DNA from: Beta vulgaris subsp. vulgaris
Taxonomy: Eukaryota > Streptophyta > Magnoliopsida > Caryophyllales > Amaranthaceae
Direction: 5' to 3'
NCBI RefSeq assembly: GCF_026745355.1
Contig: NC_079202.1
Span: 50,480,357-50,544,356, forward strand
Length of the DNA: 64,000 bases
The position numbers and the translations under genes were made by a program. This document shows positions 37,427 to 48,735 of the stretch, one piece after another (position 1 is the stretch's first letter; each line of letters begins with the position of its first letter). The notes under the pieces are model-generated. The model made no database searches. It was given only the letters and a program-made list of their open reading frames with translations, and was not told the DNA's origin.

Positions 37427-39290
37427 CTAGTTTTGAAGCCCGTGCGTTGCACGGGATGTTTTTTATATATTTTTTTTTGTAATTTTTTGTTAACATTATT
37501 GATTTTATATTACCTTTACTTTATGTTAATAAAATCATCATTAATTATTCATCAAATTGCCTCATAAAGTTACGCTTAGTTTATTATGGATTCACTTATC
37601 CCCTACACTTGTTAATTAAAGGGATACCTCTATGCTAAACTACACATTTTTTTCATTTTCTTAAAAATCATGCCCAAATTCATTATTGTAGTAGAAAAAG
37701 AATTGATAAAATATCTTATTATACCCTTATTTTTAGATTATCTTTAATATCTTTAATTATCTATTAATAAGTTTATAAAAAGTTGATATAAAGTTAGTAT
37801 TGAAATGGTTGTTTCCATCTCTAATAAGTGAAGGCATGTTGACCGGTATTGTCAACTAACATATCAGTATATCACTATAATAAAAGTTTGAAAATAAAAT
37901 AAAGTAGATATTGAGTGGCCACAAATGCAAATTGCAGCAGTTCATTAGATGTTATCGTATGGTTTAGGCAAATCTCAAGAATCGGGTTTTCTTATCTTAT
38001 TTTGTGATTTTATATCTGAATCATAGCCGTGGAGTGAATATACAATATAGTAGTATTTATAATAGATTCCTAGTTTTAATAGATCCCTAAAAGATATATT
38101 TTTTTCGTTTTTGTCATAGCCGTAGAGTGAATAAACTCTTATCTCTCAAACTCTAAATTTTATTATCTCTCATAGCCGTAGAGTGATTAAACTCTTATCT
38201 CTCAAACTCTAAGGGGGTGTTTGGTTGAGCTTATTTGGATGGATTGGAATGGATGTCATACTATTAAAAATCATACAAGTGTTTGGTTGAGGTAATTTGG
38301 TATGGAACCTCATACTCCTTGGATTCTAATTCCACCCCAAATCCCCTGAATCTCATACCCACCAACCCCCCAAAGTTTCTAACTCCATTCCTACAAGTAT
38401 CAAACCCTAAAGTAGAGGAAGAGAAATTTCAACTACCTATTTCTTCTACTCTAGCATGTTTCATCTCCTTCAGTGCCGTTTTCTACTTCGACGTCGTTCT
38501 TATTCCGCGACTGCCATTATAATGGGTGTTTTCATTTTTTTTCAACTGTAAATAATAGGATTTTTTATTTGTTTTTGAATTTTCTTTTTTGGAATATTTA
38601 TCTAATTTTCTAGTTAGTGGCATATTGTTCTCTCATGCTTCCTTCCGTGTTGGTTGAATGATGCTGCTTCGTCAAAACTCTTCTTTGTTTATTGCTTTAA
38701 TCTGATACTACTTCGTCTTCTATTTTCTTTTCTTATTTTCTGGGTTTTTTTCTTTTTCTTTTCTTCTGGGTATTTTCTTTCATTTTCTTTTCTTCTGGGT
38801 ATTTTTTTCATTTTCTTTTCTTCTGGGTCTTTTTTTTTTCTAAGTCTTTTTTTTTTTTGGATATTTTTCTTCTTTTCTGGGTATTAGTTCAAGCATGACT
38901 ATTTTTTTTTTCCTTATACATGTATGCAAATTATTGTATATTTTTAGTGCTAAATTCATACTTCATAATATTCTTACAGTTAAAAATAAAAAAATAAAAA
39001 TTTAAACTAGACTTAGAAACCATTCCAAGATTAGACCAAACACTTTGAATGGACATATGATCCATTATAAGATTGAACCAAACAATTTAGAATGGGTATG
39101 GGTATATGAATCCATACCACCCTGGTATGTATCTCCATACCATTCCATTCCAGTTTTATGAACCAAACAGGTCCTAAATTTTATTATCTCTTAAACTCTA
39201 AATTTTATTATCTCTCAAACTCTAAATTTTATTATCTCTAAATTAATAAGATGACGTGGTGGCGCGCTCTATGCTCCCAAAAAGTTCCTC

Positions 39291-39333
<43 letters not shown>

Positions 39334-39334
39334 A
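37427..39334 (-). mobile_element. non-autonomous Helitron with nested MITE
   Basis: The minus-strand 3' end has the hairpin CCCGTGC-AAC-GCACGGG, spacer and CTAG (37427-37430) with a host T beyond. The 5' end is placed at 39334 (TCAATATATA after A), where a (TA)n run continues into TTAAAAGAGGAAC and a GACGTGG-type motif; its exact base is uncertain because of the TA run. The body holds the Harbinger-like MITE and repeats of CTCAAACTCTAAATTTTATT. No Rep-helicase. Confidence 0.5.
38213..39174. mobile_element. Harbinger/Tourist-like MITE, TAA target duplication
   Basis: The ends GGGGGTGTTTGGTT and the complement of AACCAAACAGGTCC are inverted, with similar GGAATGG-rich subterminal sequence. TAA flanks both sides (38210-38212, 39175-39177), the usual 3-bp duplication of PIF/Harbinger. 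The 962-bp body has a T-rich core but no transposase. The ORF from 38283 is part of the element and not a gene. Confidence 0.8.
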
Positions 39335-40739
39335 TTATGATATCAAATCTTGCATTGTTAGGAGGATGAGAAATTTGGAATGCAATATTTGGACCCTGAA
39401 ATAGGGCATCACTGACATTATTTTGTCTTGCCAATTCTTTGTTTGAAAAACAAATTAAAGAAGTCTCGAATTAGTATCTTCTCCCTTCGTTTCTTTTTAT
39501 GTTAATGTATATACAAAACTTCAACTTCTAGAATTTTCGACAGAATTGTTTAATAAGTAGTTCATATTTTTGATCTTATACAAGACTGTAAACTTCTTTT
39601 CCTTCAATCTATAAACATATATCTTAATACAAAATCTATAAACATATATCTTAATACGAATATCTATGTAGTAATCAAACAAGCTTGATGTGAAAAAGAT
39701 GCATGAAACCCAATAATTCTATACCTAGGCAAGCTTGATTATCTAAATTCAACCTAATATTATTTAAATTAGATAATGTTGAATTTCAATTGCCAAATTC
39801 ACCAGCATCATACATGTGCTTCTAATAGCGATGTATTTATATATACAAGTATACAACCTTTCAAGCAAGATAAAATTAATTTGCGCAAAGCAAATTACAG
39901 ATAGATTTTTTAAAACAATAAATCTTGTACTTGGGACTAGGCTCACACGTTCACAGGCAGAATAATAACTCGAAATTTGGGGCTTTTGCAAAGGAAGATT
40001 TAGGGACCACGTAAATTTGTTATTTTCACACTAGGGAATCGAGCATTTACTAGCGATGGTAGCAACTGTGAAGGAGACATGAAATGAGTAAAGGGTTGTA
40101 TCCAAAGACCCCACTAAAATACTTTGAAAATTATGTGACCTCTTGCAAATTATATTTGGACACAAGTATGGTAAATCTATAAATTCGAATCTGTCTCCTT
40201 TTAGGGTGTCGATTTTAAAGTGATAACTAATTTCTTGCTTCTTTTCCATTATATTCTTACACAAATTATTAAAATAAATGGTCTAATTTTAATATAAAAT
40301 TAGACGAACTCAAGACTGAATCTTTCTAACAAGTCCATTCTATTTCACTATAATTTAACATTATATTACTCATCCCTTCTCTTCTACTTCCTTTTTTTCT
40401 TGATTATCGAACTACAACAGATAATTTAAAAAAAAAAAAAAATCGGTAATTTTACCAAATGTATCAAACTAGTCACTAAATGGATTAAACTAGTTACTGA
40501 ATAGATTAAACTGGTCACGAAATAGATTAATCTGGTCCCTAAATAGATTAAACTAGTCACTATATTAAAAAGGTGGCATGTTCTCCTCTTAATATACGGC
40601 TTGGGATGTGCCTAATCTTAAGTTAAAATTAGACAGTCTCTTACAAGACCAACTGATATTCTTAAACAATCTGACTTGTGTGGACCCGATTCACGCTAAC
40701 ATTAGTCTGCACCAAGCCAAAAAAATGTATCAATAATGA
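39335..40739. other. intergenic, no gene seen
   Basis: AT-rich DNA with short non-coding frames on the minus strand (39764-39991, 40031-40264). Near 40460-40560 a phrase like ATTAAACTAGTCACTAAAT repeats four or five times. Confidence 0.45.
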
Positions 40740-41050
40740 ACAATCCACTATTTCATGCGAAAACCGCTATATTATGCAGAAACCTACTATAGCATTTAGA
40801 TCCAGTACACTATATCATGCAGAAACCCTATATATTATTCAGACATACTCACTATATCATTCAAACACACACACACAATATCATTCAAACACATATATTA
40901 TATCATACAAAAACTCAATATATCATTCGGCCACACACTATATCATATGCAGAAACTTACTATATCATTCAAAGACACATTATATCAAGCAGAAACTTAC
41001 TCTATCATTTAGACACTTACTATATCATGCAGAAACTAATTCATTCTATA
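40740..41050. repeat. degenerate ~20-bp minisatellite (TATATCATGCAGAAAC)
   Basis: About fifteen units alternate between CTATATCATGCAGAAAC and TATATCATTCAAACACA forms. The ORFs crossing it read as Tyr/His/Ile-rich repeats and are by-products. Confidence 0.75.
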
Positions 41051-42203
41051 TGTTAGAACATGTGTCATGATATATACTATGCTTCTTAGATCTTCATGTA
41101 TGTTAAAACATTTTAATTAATTCATCCATCATATTGCATATGATTTAACTTGATGTTTTCCATTAATAAAATCTATTATATTGTATATAAGTTCACTATA
41201 TCTCGGTAGAATTAACTATATGAAGTTACTATCAATTACCAACCAAGTGCACAACTAAATTAGTGTGCACTGGGTCCATTTGAGTTTTTAAAATAACTAT
41301 TCCAATTTAATTAAGCAACATGAAGTGAGGCATGGACTCATGATTACACTATGTATATGTATATAATTAGCTGTTATATTGATGTTGCTGTACACCAGTG
41401 GCGGATCTAGGATTTGATCCACGTGGGTTCGGAGTATTTGAAAAAAACTTCGGAGAACTAAAAATTGTTTATGCATTAGCAATTATATGAGACTTATTTG
41501 AATATCCGAAGATATAGATGTGCAAAAGAACAAGTAAATCCTCAATTTTTGGTATCTAAAATAAAACAATTAAGATAGGGGAATTGGATTTGAATAATCC
41601 ATTTTTATTTTCAAAATTTGGCATAGTTCTCATAATAATCCAAACTCTTATTTTTTCTATAATCATAGAACTACTATTTTTTTTTTGTATATTTTATAGG
41701 AAAATGTTATATGTAGCCTTAGGGCTAAGTATAAACATTAAATACATTTTCTGATATATAGTATTATTTGAAGAATTAATAGTACAATCACACATCAATT
41801 GATATAACTAATGCTTATTTATTGTTTAATATTCCATTTTAAACTTTTTATAGTTAGCCTAAGAATTACATATAATATTTTCCTATTTTATATAGGTAAT
41901 TAAAGAGTTCATATCATTATAGGAAAAAAACTAAGATTATTATAAGATGGATAAAAATTGGATTATTCGCCATGAATTTTTTCAGAAGAGAAATGCCTTA
42001 CAAATTTTTAAACTAAAACAAAATTGAAAGTAGCTTCATCTGAATTCAAAACAAACAAAAAAAGTAAACTTACAAAAATAGTAAATGACGAAAACAAAGA
42101 AGTAAAGTTGCTGATGGAAAAAATCGAAATACTTAATGAAGGAAACCAAAAGCTCCTCTGCAGGAGTCGAAACAAAAAAAAGTGAAGTTGTAGATGGGAA
42201 AAA
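41051..42203. other. intergenic, left flank of the large Helitron
   Basis: No gene is supported. A T-rich stretch near 41650-41900 contains AT-rich inverted phrases (GGAAAATGTTATATGTAGCC and its near-complement at 41850-41890), perhaps a small MITE. Confidence 0.4.
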
Positions 42204-42775
42204 TCTATACTATTATCTAAAGCAGAAGACAAAAGCTGACGTGGCAAGCTCACATTAACCGAGCAATTCTAGAGCTCCTCACAATTAAACTCTCAATGAG
42301 AGTGTCCACGTGGCAATGGAGAATATTTTGGCCGAAAATTTTAGAAAAATGCAAAGGAATTCGGAAATTGATTGATTCATTTTTTAAATTAGGCAATTAA
42401 TATCATGATCTCATAAGAGATTTCCGGAAATCAAGGATATTCCAAACATATAGTATTGTGATTGAGAGTTATATATGGGTACAATTTGTAATTCAAATTT
42501 CGAATTACCATTAGTGTTGGCCGAATTTTTTTTTGCCATATTGGGTTATTTCGAATATTTTCTAATCAACTAAATACGGGAAGTAATTTAAATTATCAAT
42601 CAATCTTAATTATTGCCTCGATTAATGGTAATTGTCAATCAATTAGTTAATTTAAATTGATACTTTTCGAAATTATATTACTAATCAATCAATCAATAGT
42701 TATTCTGATTGTCAATCAACCATAATTAGCTTGATAACGTATTTTAAAAAAAATAAAAAACGGTAGATTTTTTAG

Positions 42776-42784
42776 TATAAATAG
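42776..42784 (+). promoter_or_regulatory. TATA box, first copy of the unknown gene
   Basis: TATAAATAG, 57 bp before the ATG at 42841. The second gene copy has the same TATAAATAG at 46252-46260, so the promoter was duplicated with the gene. Confidence 0.5.
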
Positions 42785-42840
42785 TGTCGTTTTCTCTTCA
42801 AACATCCCAACTCAATTTCGGACCTTCAATTTGCATATTG

Positions 42841-43261
42841 ATGTCAACTTCTTCCCCTACTTCTACATCAATATTATGTTCTCTCCAAATATAATAGAAA
42901 CCGAAAATCCATCAAAAAAATGGCCCGCTAAAGTTGAATATTCGAATTTCTTAGATGTTGAATCTATGGTTTTAACACTCTTTGTGGAGGCCATCTTTAT
43001 TTCCACAAGGTGTCCAGTATGTTTACATATGATTTTAATAAAAGCAATGAAGTTTGGGCTTATGTTGAAGACGTTTGGACAACAATACATGGTTATCGTC
43101 CATATTTTGATTATTCGAATATGATGTTATATGATCTACAATGCATTCCATCAAGAGCTTACAAGATTGATGATGACTATTTTGAAGATTGTGATTTAAA
43201 CAATATGGAATGTTGTGGCGTTAACAACAATGTATTAGTTGATTATCTATCAATTGATTAA
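42841..43261 (+). pseudogene. unknown protein family, copy 1, frameshifted
   Basis: Aligned with copy 2 (46317-46773), this single-exon sequence encodes a Ser/Thr-rich start (MSTSSPTSTS), then KKWPAKVEYSNFLDVESMVL, then SSMFTYDFNKSNEVWAYVED, a GYRPYF motif, YDLQC and an acidic end (DDDYFED). Two frame breaks lie near 42888-42900 and near 42985; each is mended by one base relative to copy 2. I recognise no domain. About 140 residues in unbroken form. Conservation of blocks such as NFLDV, SSMFTY, SNEVWAYVED and GYRPYF between copies shows it was once protein-coding. It lies at the 5' side of the Helitron cargo. Confidence 0.6.
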
Positions 43262-43699
43262 AACGTAGTAATTAAAGTTTGATTGTAATTGTCATTACCA
43301 TTTTAATAATCGATAACATTATTTAATTTCTTTTGGTTCATTTTTTTTTTTAGTACGTTGTTGTAATAAGATGATTTACATATCTTTATGGGCTTTCTTT
43401 ATGTACTTATTTATTTTGTTGTCATGTCATTATCAAATTATTAAGTACTTTGTCTAATGTATTGATTTTGATGATTCAATATTCAAATACTTTGACCTAT
43501 ATAAAGTCCCCACCATCTTTTCAATCAAAACAATGACCTACTAAATTTAATGCAAATGTCACATTGAATGGCAATATATTTTGTACTCAACTACATATCT
43601 ATCTCTTTATATATTATTCTCCACCATCATACAACTTATATTTATCCAAAGTTTTATATGTCCTATTTAATTATGCCACTAAACAAATTGTGTTCTATT

Positions 43700-43912
43700 T
43701 AACCATAACTAATTCGAATTTCATAAAAATAAGGATTATGTCGATTTTTTGAATCATCAATATTATTAACTAAGGAATGTTTAAAAAAAAGGAGTTATGA
43801 TACATATATTCGAATAAAACCATAACTAATTCGAATTTCATAAAAAATATGCTTAAAAGATATATGTCGATTTTTTGAATCATCAATATTATTAACTAAG
43901 GAATGTTTAAAA
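43700..43912 (+). repeat. direct duplication, about 95-bp units
   Basis: AACCATAACTAATTCGAATT followed by ATGTCGATTTTTTGAATC and an AATATTATTAACTAAGG segment occurs at 43700-43790 and again at 43818-43912, with a few indels. Confidence 0.65.
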
Positions 43913-44021
43913 AATACGGTTTCTTTTGGTATTTATTCGAATATATGTCGGTTTTTAAAATAAGGAATGTTTTCCTATTAACTTGATACGTTTAGTATGG
44001 CAATTTTTGTGTGGTGTTACA

Positions 44022-44099
44022 TATATATATATATATGTATATATAATATATATATGTATATATTAATATATATGTATATATATATATATTTACATATAA

Positions 44100-44141
<42 letters not shown>

Positions 44142-44195
44142 CATATATATTATATAATATATAATATATTATATATATATGTATATATATATAGG
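44022..44195. repeat. (TA)n-rich microsatellite tract
   Basis: Interrupted TATATA/TATGTA runs of about 170 bp, directly before the first F-box copy. Confidence 0.85.
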
Positions 44196-44243
44196 TGTAT
44201 TATTTCGAATAATACATTCAAATATCTCATATATTCTTTAGCA

Positions 44244-45524
44244 ATGAAGAGAAAATTCGAAAACAAGAAGAACTCATCTGCAATGAGAAAAAAGTCTCAA
44301 TGTAGGCGCAATATTTTTGAAAGTTTACCTATTGAGATAACAATTAATATTCTTGGACGTGTTGCTTCACAAGTACCATTCAGTTTGATGTGTTGCAAAT
44401 TAAGGTATTTCTAAATAATAACATATTTTTTTAATGTGTTAGTTAATGTGAAAAGTATTTAATGGTTATCTATTGTTTTTATCAGTTGTAAGATTCTGAA
44501 TACACTATCAAAGGATGAACATGTGATGAAGAAAGTTTACGTTGAATTTTTAATTAATGGTGGAGAGTTGGTGAATAGTAATGCCAAGTTATTTTTCTCG
44601 AAATGCCTTGAAGTGAAAAATCCTGCTGCACTGGTTCGTGTTGGATTAGTAAGTCACTTTATTGTATATATATCTTTATTTAGTTAATTTCATATTAATG
44701 TTACATTATGATATAACGTTTATAATATTAATAAATAAAAGATCAATATGTAATTTCATATTAATAACATTGTTTGTTAAAAGTTTTTATTACTTATTTT
44801 ACGAATTAAAATTAAAACAAATTAAATTTAAAAATCAAAACGTTTGTGGAACGTTTTTATCGTTTTTGTTTACGAATTAAAATTAAAATAAATTAATTTT
44901 AAAAATCAATTCGTTTGTTAAAATTTGTTATTATCTATTTTACGAATGACAATTAAAATAAATTACATATTTATTATCTATTCGTTTGTTAAAAGCATAT
45001 AAACTGATGCATAATTTAAATAAAATTCGTTTGCTTATTAATTATATGTTTTTAATATTGTTAAAATAAACTTTTTATTTCCTTATATGTTTTTATGCAG
45101 ATCCAAATTTTTGAAGAAAACGAATGCGCCACTGGATTTTGGACTTTGATCGAGGCCACCAAAGTTGGAGACACTATGGCATGTTACTTGCTAGGCCTAA
45201 TTTGGCTATCATCAAATTACCCGAATTATATAAAGCTTGGTCATGATAAGCTAAAAAAACACTTTCGAGACTAAATATGGCGAATATTATTGAATGTAGA
45301 GATATCTTAAAAAAATGTTACGGACGATAAGGATTAGACAGAACGAGAATTTTGCAAAGAAGCCACCATTTGTTTGTCAAAACAACAATAAGGATCATAT
45401 GAAGGACAACATGTGGGCTGTACATGATTACTATAATGGTAAAGATGCTTATAGTAGATTGAAGTGTTATGATTGCAAGTGTGATAGAGAAGTTAGATTT
45501 TTCTTCACTATCTTGAAGGGTTGA
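44244..45524 (+). pseudogene. F-box protein At2g35280-like, copy A, frameshifted
   Basis: Three exons (44244-44404, 44486-44648, 45101-45524) with the same intron positions as copy B. The N-terminus is basic (MKRKFENKK), followed by the F-box-like FESLPIEITINILGRVAS and SCKILNTLSKDE. Then comes a Sel1-like helical stretch (KCLEVKNPAALVRVGL; ACYLLGLIWLSS) and a C-terminal Cys cluster (CYDCKCDREVRFFF). Exon 3 has two frame breaks, near 45250 in an A-run and near 45325, so the protein is interrupted. The F-box would bind SKP1 of an SCF ubiquitin ligase; the C-terminal CxxC-type cluster is typical of this plant family. It lies between the two unknown-gene copies. Confidence 0.65.
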
Positions 45525-46316
45525 AAAACATTTATTGCTTTATATAATTTTTATTAATCAATGTTGTCATTTTTAATAATTATGAATAAAATCTTATATC
45601 CAATACTGTCTACTTTTATATTATCTATATTTTTTTTTGTCTGATTAATGTTATTAGTATTTTATTGTTATATAATATTTTTTTGATATAGTTGGAAGAC
45701 ACTCAATATTATTTATGAGTTATAAATATAATAAAATAATTGGCTATGTGGTGATTTTAGAATTCTTAAATTTTTCGGTTTTTTGGCCGAAAATTTTGGG
45801 TGATTGAGGTACTTAATGTTGATTTGCTTAAATTGTGGAATAAAAAAAGGCAAGTTTGGATTCTAAAATCTCCAATTATGAAATTTATTGTCCGAATTTT
45901 TTTTTTCGTTTTTTTTTCTCTAATGGTAAAAATTCTATAAGGGAAGGGGGATCAATGGTGTATTTTTAGAAATTTTTTCGAATTCTAAAATCTCCAACTA
46001 TCTTGAAGTTCGAATTTTTTTCGAAAAATCTTATAGCAGATTGAAGTGTCATGTACATACTTTTTTTCCTATATACTTTATATATGGTAATGAAATCAAA
46101 TTATCAATCAAGGATGATTTATAGTTAATTGTCAATCAACCTTAATTTCGGCCTATCAACTATTGAATTTTTTTAAAAATGCCGAGATTAGTTACATTAT
46201 ATATAGCTCCCTTTCTATTCAAAAAAAAATATATATATAGCTCCCTTTAAGTATAAATAGGACCGAATTTTCATTCATGAATACTATAATTTGTTGTGCT
46301 TTCAACAATTAGTATC

Positions 46317-46773
46317 ATGCCAACTTCCTCCTCTGCCTCAAAACCAATACAATGTCCTCCACAAAATATTTTAAAATCTCATATTCGAAAGGAAAAATGG
46401 CCCACTAAAATTGACTATTCTAATTTTCTTGATGTGAAATCTATGGTTTTAACACTATTTCGTGGAGGGCGTTTATATTTCCACGATGTGTCAAGTATGT
46501 TCACTTATCATATCAATAGAAGCAACGAAGTTTGGGCTTATGTTGAAGATGTCAATACAACAATAGATGGTTATCGTCCATATTTTTTTTTTATGGAATA
46601 TGATGATTTATGATCTACAATGCCATCCTCCTAGGGCTTACAAAGTTGATGATGACTATTTTGAAGACATTGATTTAAACAGTACGGATTGTAGTCGTAT
46701 CAGTAATAAAGTTTTACTCGATTATATTTGTAATGAAACGACTCATGTGGAGTTGAACAATAGTAATTTTTAG
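46317..46773 (+). pseudogene. unknown protein family, copy 2, one frameshift
   Basis: The ATG gives MPTSSSASKPIQCPPQN, then KWPTKIDYSNFLDVKSMVL, FRGGRLYFHDVSSMFTY, SNEVWAYVEDVNTTIDGYRP and YF. The frame then breaks in a T10 run (about 46581-46590) and resumes as MIYDLQCHPPRAYKVDDDYF to a stop after NNSNF. About 150 residues when whole. A TATAAATAG promoter motif lies 57 bp upstream. The one break sits in a homopolymer, so it could be a sequencing error; if so the gene would be intact. No known domain is recognised; Tyr, Asp and Asn are frequent and there is no signal peptide or membrane segment. Copy 1 at 42841 is its tandem paralog. Confidence 0.6.
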
Positions 46774-46992
46774 TGTAGTTTTATATTGTTTTTATTTTTA
46801 TTATGTTTAATGTATTAATTGTGTCGAATTATGAAATTATAATAAAGTAATGGTGTATTATTTAATACTTTTTGCACCTTTGACTATGTTATTTGTTGGT
46901 CTAAAGTCAATACCTATCAAGGTACCTATCATAGTTAATTGCATTGCCTTACTTGCAATAAATGAAACCTAGAAAACCGGTTCTACTTGGCC

Positions 46993-47000
46993 TATATAAA
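46993..47000 (+). promoter_or_regulatory. TATA box of the RPA-like gene
   Basis: TATATAAA in the context GGCCTATATAAAGATC, 133 bp before the ATG at 47133. A similar GACCTATATAAAGTCC phrase at 43494-43509 lies downstream of the other unknown-gene copy, suggesting the duplicated block once included this promoter. Confidence 0.5.
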
Positions 47001-47132
47001 GATCTATTTGGTATTTCTATGTTCATCCCATCACCTCCCAAAAAACGATTTCTTTCATTCTTCAAAAAACTCCTTATTTCATTTTATATTTCATTAGTTA
47101 TAAGTATAAGATATAGAAATTATCATCTTATA

Positions 47133-47946
47133 ATGGATCCAAAATGTCTCAAAGATGTGAAAGAAGTTACCAATGTTATGTTGGAATTCTTGGACCAGTG
47201 GTCTATGGTTGATGATAAACTAACTACATGTCTTCAAAATTTAAATAAAATTCAGCTTTTTAAAATTGTATTTAATTCAATTAATTATTAAATTTACTTA
47301 TCTATATTATTACATTATTTATCTTAAGGATGCTGAAGAAACAACATTTCCCGATGATTTCAAGTTTTTGCTTGGTAAAAGATTTTTGTTTAAAGTTAAG
47401 GTTCCAGATAACAACGCTATAGATGAAAATTCTACCTACACCGTTGTAAGTACAACTAATGAGCAAAGTGTGATTGACAAGTGGATGGGACTTTACATAA
47501 AGATTGAGGTAATTACAACATGAATCCAATTATTAGAATAATTAAATTGAACGAATATTTAATAAGGTATATTCTTATATTAATTTTTGTTTTTTACGTA
47601 TTTTCTTTTTCATAGCATGACTTATATATGAAGAAGCAAAATGAGGCGGAAAGTGTCAAAGATGGTGGAGAAGAGAAGGTATATTTAAATTCAAATACGA
47701 ATTTTTTTACATATCCTTCTATAATTACTCAATAAACGTTTCATTTTATAATGTGCAATTTTTCCTAACATATTATTTTCGAACTTATAGGAATCTATAA
47801 ATTCTGAAGGTGAATCATCGGCTTCTCAAATAACACCACAAAAACGATTTATCAAGTTGGAAAAAAATGGAGAGAATGATAATGACAAGTCTCCACTTGA
47901 AATGCAAGAATCTACTACAAAGAAGCTTAAGGCCATTGAAGAGTAG
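47133..47946 (+). CDS. RPA1-like C-terminal OB-fold fragment protein
   Basis: Four exons (47133-47267, 47329-47508, 47616-47678, 47791-47946), all GT-AG, giving 177 codons and an open frame throughout. Residues about 46-95 (FPDDFKFLLGKRFLFKVKVP, then YTVV) match the last strands of the C-terminal OB fold of plant replication protein A 70-kDa-like proteins. The tail is basic/acidic (TPQKRFIKLEKNGEN, then TTKKLKAIEE), also RPA-like. The first 45 residues (MDPKCLKDVKEVTNVMLEFL) lack the usual zinc-ribbon cysteines, and the earlier OB folds are absent. RPA-like genes are known passengers of plant Helitrons and may aid single-strand DNA handling. It is the only intact cargo gene here. Function is inferred. 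Confidence 0.65.
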
Positions 47947-48735
47947 TTTTTGAGACTATTTCGTAATAGTTAAAGAATAAAATCCTGGATTTTTGGATTA
48001 TGTATTTCAAACTTTTTTTCAATAATTGCTCCGTTCATAAAGACCTATATTGTTGTGGTTGTTTTTAAAACACTTTATTATATTTCATATTGTGGTTTAC
48101 TTGGATGCTATATTCATATATTTTTTTTTCAATAATTGCTAGGTTCATATATTGATTACTTATTATGTATGCGAAAACATAATCACTTTAGATATATAAT
48201 GTAAATAATAATTTTGATACATAATTTGTACAAGTTTGATAGGTTTCATATAGAATTATAGGATATGATTACTATTAATTAAATAAGATTATTTAAATAA
48301 ACGATTATGTGATATATGTTTTATTGATTTGTACTAAATGAAATAAGGGAAAATATGAGTCAATCATACTATAAAGCAACATTTAACTACCAAAAATATT
48401 ATTGGTTATCCGAATTTCATTGTAAATTTTATAAAGATAATACTTTCCTTAAAAAAGTTATTAGAATAAGTTTACTTTTGGTTAACAAAATTTACGTTTA
48501 AGGAATTAACTATAAGTACATATACTTATATTCTATTAGATCATATATTATTATCATATATTATTATCAAATATTTTTAGGAAAGTATATATTTTTTCGA
48601 ATATTCATTATTCCGAAAATCTATACACCAAAATCGTGGCCAATATATTTCGTGTTATATATACATAAGTTCATTTCACAATTTAATAGATTCAAAATTA
48701 CCAAATCACTTTAGTTAAAACAAAAAACTCATATT

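Noticed and set aside
38283..38887. Plus-strand frames within 38.2-38.9 kb
   Set aside because: They lie inside the Harbinger-like MITE and consist of TIR-adjacent or T-rich sequence without domains.
40740..41070. Tandem repeats that might be read as CRISPR-like
   Set aside because: Units are contiguous and degenerate with no unique spacers, in a plant nuclear context.
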